A stretch of 44,593 nt of DNA. Origin: Bacillota bacterium. GTDB lineage: Bacteria; Bacillota_I; Bacilli_A; RF39; UBA660. Made by a program: the position numbers and the translations under genes. The notes under the pieces are model-generated. The model worked only from the letters and a program-made list of their open reading frames with translations, did not search any database and was not told the origin of the DNA. Below, in pieces: positions 41,157 to 44,593 of this stretch; position 1 is the first letter of the stretch, and every line of letters begins with the position of its first letter. The DNA is taken from positions 1 to 44,593 of the forward strand of contig QAMK01000015.1 of assembly GCA_003149915.1 (NCBI GenBank), in the 5' to 3' direction.

Positions 41157-42302
41157 ATGGCTATTGATATTCAAGCAATTTTAAGAAAAGTTGTTGCAGA
41201 GAGAAACGATGCAGATCGTCAAATTGAGATTAAAGATGTGCCAAAAGAGGAACCTGTTCAAGTAGAGGTTCCTGTTGAAGTACAACAAGCGAAGGTCGAT
41301 AACCAAAAATCGAAAGATGAGGTTGGAGTTGTCCCGATTATTGAACCTGAAAAAGCGGATACGATTCCGGCGGTTCCGTTTCCTCCAGATCCGGAACCTG
41401 AGCCAGGAAAGTTTAGTATGTTACGGAGCTTTGGTGAAAACTATTGTCAAAAGACATATATTACGAATCCGGCTATTGGTAGAGATGAAGAATTGCAAAA
41501 ATTGATTTTGGTTTTGTTGACGCCCGAAAAATCTGCCATTTTAACTGGTAAACCTGGTATTGGTAAAACAGCCATTATCGAAGGATTGGCTTACCGTATT
41601 GAACAGGGAAATGTTCCAGATGCTTTAAAAGGATTCAGCGTTATTAACGTTAAGACGGCATCTTTACTAGGAAGTTTACCAAATGGAGAATCGCGGTTAC
41701 AACTTTTGATTGACGAGTTAAAAGAACGTGAAAAGACGATTTTGTTTATCGATGAAATTCATATGTTGATTGGTGCTACAGCGGAGTCTTCCGTTGACTT
41801 TGCCAATATCTTCAAGGAAGGGTTAGGTCGTGGTACGATTAAAGTAGTTGGTGCAACGACGACAGAAGAGTACGAGCGTTACATCTTACGAGATAAAGCG
41901 TTCACAAGACGTTTTCAAAGAATCGAAGTAGCAGAACCTACTAGATTACAGACAATTCGAATTATGATGGGAACGTTACCAAAGATCGAGAAGCAGACTG
42001 GGGCTAAGTTAAAGTACTCTTATTACATGCAGACAGCGATTATGACGTTCTACGTCGATTTGACAAGTGAATATCGTCGTGTGTATGAGCTGGGTTCTAG
42101 ATATCCGGATTGTAGTTTGACGATTTTAAAACAGGCATTTTCTTATGCGGTATTCGATAACCGAAAAGAGGTAAACATTTTAGATGTGCGGAAGTCGATT
42201 GAAAACTCGAAAGGTGTTTATCCTGACGTTATCAGAAAAGAATTACCGAGATTCGATAAGACGTTTGCATCTCTAATAGCAGAAGAGGGAGGTCTCCATT
42301 AG
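41157..42302 (+). CDS. Single-domain Clp/Hsp100-like AAA+ ATPase
   Basis: 381 residues. The first ~85 are low-complexity (KDVPKEEPVQVEVPVEVQQ, then Pro/Glu-rich). Residues ~95-300 match the D1 domain of ClpB/ClpC: Walker A GKPGIGKT (131-138), Walker B LFIDEIH (Asp199, Glu200), VVGATTTEEYERYI and Arg finger region FTRRFQRIEV (Arg251, Arg252). The small helical subdomain follows, but there is no D2 domain, N-domain repeat or ClpP loop, so it cannot be a normal Clp unfoldase alone. It may serve as an adaptor, a sporulation factor or part of an uncharacterised complex. The start at 41157 follows AGGATG; the GTG at 41148 is within that site. Confidence 0.85.
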   Translation: MAIDIQAILRKVVAERNDADRQIEIKDVPKEEPVQVEVPVEVQQAKVDNQKSKDEVGVVPIIEPEKADTIPAVPFPPDPEPEPGKFSMLRSFGENYCQKTYITNPAIGRDEELQKLILVLLTPEKSAILTGKPGIGKTAIIEGLAYRIEQGNVPDALKGFSVINVKTASLLGSLPNGESRLQLLIDELKEREKTILFIDEIHMLIGATAESSVDFANIFKEGLGRGTIKVVGATTTEEYERYILRDKAFTRRFQRIEVAEPTRLQTIRIMMGTLPKIEKQTGAKLKYSYYMQTAIMTFYVDLTSEYRRVYELGSRYPDCSLTILKQAFSYAVFDNRKEVNILDVRKSIENSKGVYPDVIRKELPRFDKTFASLIAEEGGLH

Positions 42303-42316
42303 ACTCCCTCTCTTTT
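42285..42316. terminator. Bidirectional terminator between the AAA gene and cotJC
   Basis: GAGGGA(G)GTCT pairs with AGACTCCCTC with one bulged G, followed by TCTTTT. The stop codons of the two convergent genes overlap inside the loop region. Confidence 0.7.
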
Positions 42317-42856
42317 ATATATTTCGCATAATTCTTTGAATCTAGCAAAGTGGACGATTTCTCTTTGACGTAAGAATAGCAACGGCTCTATGACATCTTG
42401 ATCTGTCGTCAAATCGATTAGGTTTTCGTAGACTGCACGTGCTTTTTGTTCTGCCGCCATGTCTTCTGTTAGGTTGGCTAACCAGTCACCAGTATCGGCA
42501 AAATAAGTAGAAGTATGGACGTATCCGTTGGCATCGGTTGGAAATAGACTTAGGCCATGTTCCGTGTAGTTTCCTTCTAGACCTGCTTCTTTGATTTCTT
42601 CTATCGTAGCACCTTGCATCAGTTGCGTGACCATCGCTTGAATCATTTCGATGTGACCAAGTTCTTCTGTAGCGATATCAGTCAGTAATGCAACACCACG
42701 GTTATCTGGCATGTTGAATCTTTGATTTAAATAACGAATGGCAGCACTTAACTCCCCGTTTGGGCCACCATACTGAGTAATCAAGTACTTTGCCATTCGT
42801 AAATCTTTACTTTTAATATTTACGGGATATTGTAATCTCTTTTGATAACTAAACAT
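42299..42856 (-). CDS. cotJC: Spore-coat-type manganese catalase-like protein CotJC
   Basis: 185 residues of the CotJC/Mn-catalase ferritin-like fold: YPVNIKSKDLRMAKYLITQY, GGPNGELSAAIRYLNQRF, TDIATEELGHIEMI (Glu and His metal ligands) and MAAEQKARAVYENLI with the later REIVHFARF. In Bacillus the cotJ genes encode inner-coat proteins expressed in the mother cell. The start at 42856 follows GGGAGGAT; the longer frame from 42952 would lie inside cotJB. It overlaps cotJB by 8 bases. The stop overlaps the stop of the AAA gene. Its presence suggests a spore-forming ancestry, though these proteins also occur in non-sporing relatives. Confidence 0.92.
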   Translation of the reverse strand: MFSYQKRLQYPVNIKSKDLRMAKYLITQYGGPNGELSAAIRYLNQRFNMPDNRGVALLTDIATEELGHIEMIQAMVTQLMQGATIEEIKEAGLEGNYTEHGLSLFPTDANGYVHTSTYFADTGDWLANLTEDMAAEQKARAVYENLIDLTTDQDVIEPLLFLRQREIVHFARFKELCEIYKREGV

Positions 42857-43211
42857 TTTTATCCTCCCATGGAAAATTAATTGATGTCCATGCCCAAGGG
42901 ACCACTTTGAGGATGTCACTCGTGATGGTAATTGGACCATACCTTCTTTCATATTCCATTAAAGCTTTGTTAGACTCTTCTCGGTATTCGTTAAATAGGC
43001 GAATCATCGCTTCGTCTTCTGGATGGACATCTAAGTAAAGATTTAATTCATGAGCAGCAAATTGAAGTTGGGCTAGGTTTAGTAAGTATTGTTCTTGTTC
43101 TGTTTTAGGTTCTAGATTTTTTGGTACATATTTTTTGTACGGGTCATATAAATCTCTAAATAGATTTCCTTTATTAAATCCTTCATACGGACTAAATAAA
43201 TTTTGATTCAT
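42849..43211 (-). CDS. cotJB: CotJB with a CotJA-like N-terminus
   Basis: 120 residues. Residues ~38-118 match CotJB (LAQLQFAAHELNLYLDVHPE, FNEYREESNKALMEYERRYG, WPW-like end WAWTSINFPWE). The first ~30 residues, FSPYEGFNKGNLFRDLYDPY, resemble the core of CotJA, which is a separate gene in Bacillus, so this may be a CotJA-CotJB fusion. AGGAGG lies 4-10 bases before the ATG. No separate cotJA gene lies between it and the tRNA. Translation is coupled to cotJC. Confidence 0.88.
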   Translation of the reverse strand: MNQNLFSPYEGFNKGNLFRDLYDPYKKYVPKNLEPKTEQEQYLLNLAQLQFAAHELNLYLDVHPEDEAMIRLFNEYREESNKALMEYERRYGPITITSDILKVVPWAWTSINFPWEDKNV

Positions 43212-43286
43212 AAATCCTCCTTCATTTTACTTTATGTGAAAATTGCTAGTTGGAATAGGCGAACGTGTAGAAAACGCAAAAAAGTC

Positions 43287-43315
43287 TTGCAAAATGTGCA
43301 ATTTATTGATAGAAT
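43287..43315 (+). promoter_or_regulatory. Promoter of tRNA-His
   Basis: TTGCAA (43287-43292), a 17-base spacer and TAGAAT (43310-43315). Transcription would begin about 12 bases before the tRNA. Confidence 0.7.
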
Positions 43316-43333
43316 ATTAATGTATTTTGAAAT

Positions 43334-43410
43334 GGCGGTATTGGTGAAGTGGTTAACACGCCGGATTGTGGCTCCGGTATGCAAGGGTTCGATTCCCTTA
43401 TTCCGCCCCA
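43334..43410 (+). tRNA. tRNA-His (anticodon GTG)
   Basis: A full cloverleaf with G-1 at 43334 pairing with C73, the hallmark of tRNA-His. The acceptor GCGGTAT/ATTCCGC has one T-T mismatch. The anticodon stem is CCGGA/TCCGG with loop TTGTGGC (anticodon 43368-43370), and the T-arm is AAGGG-TTCGATT-CCCTT. CCA is encoded (43408-43410). The mismatch at the fifth acceptor pair is unusual but does not look like decay. Confidence 0.95.
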
Positions 43411-43441
43411 GATAGATACAAAGTCGGAAGACTTTAAGATA

Positions 43442-43471
43442 AAAATCGATTCTTATGAGTCGATTTTTTTT
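43442..43471 (+). terminator. Terminator after tRNA-His
   Basis: AAAATCGATTC-TTAT-GAGTCGATTTT, an 11-bp stem with one G-U pair, then T-run. A smaller hairpin AAAGTC-GGAA-GACTTT (43420-43435) lies before it. Confidence 0.85.
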
Positions 43472-43552
43472 GTACATACTAAAATTTATGTTTTTTTATG
43501 GTTGAAATATTGTAATCTAAATAGCAAATACAATTAATGAAGGAGAAATAAT

Positions 43553-44443
43553 ATGAATAACATTTTTGAAAAATTGCTTACATCTAAGGTATCTCGTTTT
43601 GTCGATGATTTCACTTATGATAGTAAAGAACTTTTTGTTGATCAAGGTGAAAAAGGAGTAAGAGACGAAACTAAAAAAGAAGATATTTATCATCCTGGGG
43701 AGTTTGGTACATATAGAGAAGAAATTGTAAAATCTTTTTTGAAAAGTATCTTACCTCAAAAGTTTGGTATTGGTTCGGGATTTATTATTACTAAAAAAGG
43801 CAACGTTAGTACTCAGTGTGATATCATAATATATGATAGCCAAAATTGTCCAGTAATCGAAATCCCAGCAAAACAAACATTTTTTCCAATTGAATGTGTT
43901 GTTGCTGTTGGAGAAATAAAATCGAATGTTCAAGACCGTAAGGATTTGAAAGATATTTTAGAAAAGATACAAGATATTAAAAAAATACGTGATGATGTTG
44001 ATTCTGATACTGAATTGATTTATCGAAGTAAGTATGCACCTTCTATTGTAGATATGCAACATTGTCCAGAAGATTCTATTGTGACATTTCTTATTTGTAA
44101 TAAGATTGAAATACGTAATATCAAAGATGTCTTAGTTAATGTTTATGATTCTAATATTGAGCAACGTCTTAAGCATAATTTTATATTGTCATTGAATGAC
44201 GGATTTTATGCTCATTGTTATAATAATCAAATATGTTGTTACCCTATGTTTGAAGGAAATACTTGTGATGATATATTTCTTTCTAAACATTCAGAAGATG
44301 ATTATTCTTATATAATTACTTTTTTAAATTACTTATATATCGCTTTATCAAATAATTCTATATTTAGACTTTCTCTAGCTGATTATTTATCAAATCAAGA
44401 AATATCTTATTGTCTCTGCGGAAAAGAAGATGATAATTTGTAA
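43553..44443 (+). CDS. DUF6602-family protein, nuclease-like
   Basis: 296 residues. The region YREEIVKSFLKSILPQKFGI, GSGFIITKKGNVSTQCDIII and FFPIECVVAVGEIKS is typical of DUF6602. It carries the elements of a PD-(D/E)xK nuclease core: Asp90 in CDIIIYD and Glu121-x-Lys123 in GEIKS. Family members occur in variable genome regions and have been suspected of roles in defence; the activity is unproven. AAGGAGAAATA precedes the ATG. The C-terminal half is helical and unassigned. It lies directly after a tRNA gene and has a skewed, A/T-rich codon use by eye, which suggests acquired DNA. No partner gene is visible before the window ends. Confidence 0.8.
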   Translation: MNNIFEKLLTSKVSRFVDDFTYDSKELFVDQGEKGVRDETKKEDIYHPGEFGTYREEIVKSFLKSILPQKFGIGSGFIITKKGNVSTQCDIIIYDSQNCPVIEIPAKQTFFPIECVVAVGEIKSNVQDRKDLKDILEKIQDIKKIRDDVDSDTELIYRSKYAPSIVDMQHCPEDSIVTFLICNKIEIRNIKDVLVNVYDSNIEQRLKHNFILSLNDGFYAHCYNNQICCYPMFEGNTCDDIFLSKHSEDDYSYIITFLNYLYIALSNNSIFRLSLADYLSNQEISYCLCGKEDDNL

Positions 44444-44548
44444 ATAAATGGTAAAATTTGGTAATTTCGAAAATAAAAAGAATAAATAATTTAAGAAAGT
44501 ATAACGTTGAATCAATCTAAAGTGCACAATTAAGTGCAATTAGGTAAT

Positions 44549-44583
44549 AAAAGTGTATTTTCAAAAGAAAATGCACTTTTTAT
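44549..44583 (+). terminator. Terminator near the window end
   Basis: AAAAGTGTATTTTC-AAAA-GAAAATGCACTTTT, a 14-bp stem with one G-U pair and T5. Before it, AAGTGCACAATT and AAGTGCAATT (about 44519-44541) form a short direct repeat. Confidence 0.85.
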
Positions 44584-44593
44584 AAGGAAAAAA

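Noticed and set aside
43229..43236. Sporulation sigma-E/K -10 (CATAAAGT) for cotJB
   Set aside because: A transcript from it would begin at the ribosome site itself, leaving almost no leader, and no convincing -35 is present.

Overview
The window is A+T-rich DNA from a low-GC Gram-positive bacterium (Bacillota). The standard code is used: TGA serves as a stop, for example at 1622-1624 and 24497-24499. The gene content points to an anaerobic, probably gut-associated member of the Erysipelotrichia/RF39-like Bacilli: a pyruvate:ferredoxin oxidoreductase, rubredoxin/ferredoxin proteins, spore-coat-type CotJB/CotJC, and strong AGGAGG ribosome sites. The taxon is inferred from gene content, not from a marker-gene search. 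Genes are closely packed, nearly all on the + strand, and many start from an extended -10 promoter (TGnTATAAT or TGnTATACT) and end in a short hairpin terminator.

Layout. 1-330: 3' end of a TnpB gene with its probable omega RNA. 366-2771: four small membrane or secreted proteins, including a transglutaminase-like protein and a tandem paralogue pair. 3073-8991: one 1972-residue protein with an ADP-ribosyltransferase-like N-terminus, an SF2 helicase core and a long tail of Gly-Phe-Asp/Gly-Ile-His repeats. 9097-14846: pyruvate:ferredoxin oxidoreductase and RecG; recG is flanked by two predicted ~100-nt small RNAs of the same architecture. 15.2-15.8 kb: a deletion scar with two gene remnants. 15847-20759: a Qng1-like queuosine salvage protein, a rubredoxin-type/ferredoxin gene pair, a carboxymuconolactone decarboxylase/Nudix/flavodoxin/cupin operon behind a MerR-type operator promoter, and a 3-alpha-HSD-like dehydrogenase. 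20827-24499: a heterodimeric ABC exporter. 24687-29817: DUF3800, DUF2130, a VanY-type peptidase, a small membrane protein and a CDF metal exporter. 29825-30946: a complete IS481-like element inserted in the loop of the CDF terminator, flanked by 25-bp direct repeats.

31031-37470: an ABC-F ATPase, then four tandem paralogous membrane/coiled-coil proteins whose 3' ends are almost identical in DNA. 37701-39102: RDD protein and a zinc-ribbon membrane protein, convergent with gmk. 39874-42302: a structured leader, a second transglutaminase-like protein and a single-AAA Clp-like ATPase. 42299-43211: cotJB-cotJC on the minus strand. 43334-43410: tRNA-His. 43553-44443: a DUF6602 nuclease-like gene.

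The best candidates for something undescribed are the ART-like/helicase/repeat protein, the four-gene membrane coiled-coil array with homogenised 3' ends, the sRNA pair around recG, and the terminator-targeting insertion sequence. All calls were made by reading motifs; no database search was possible.
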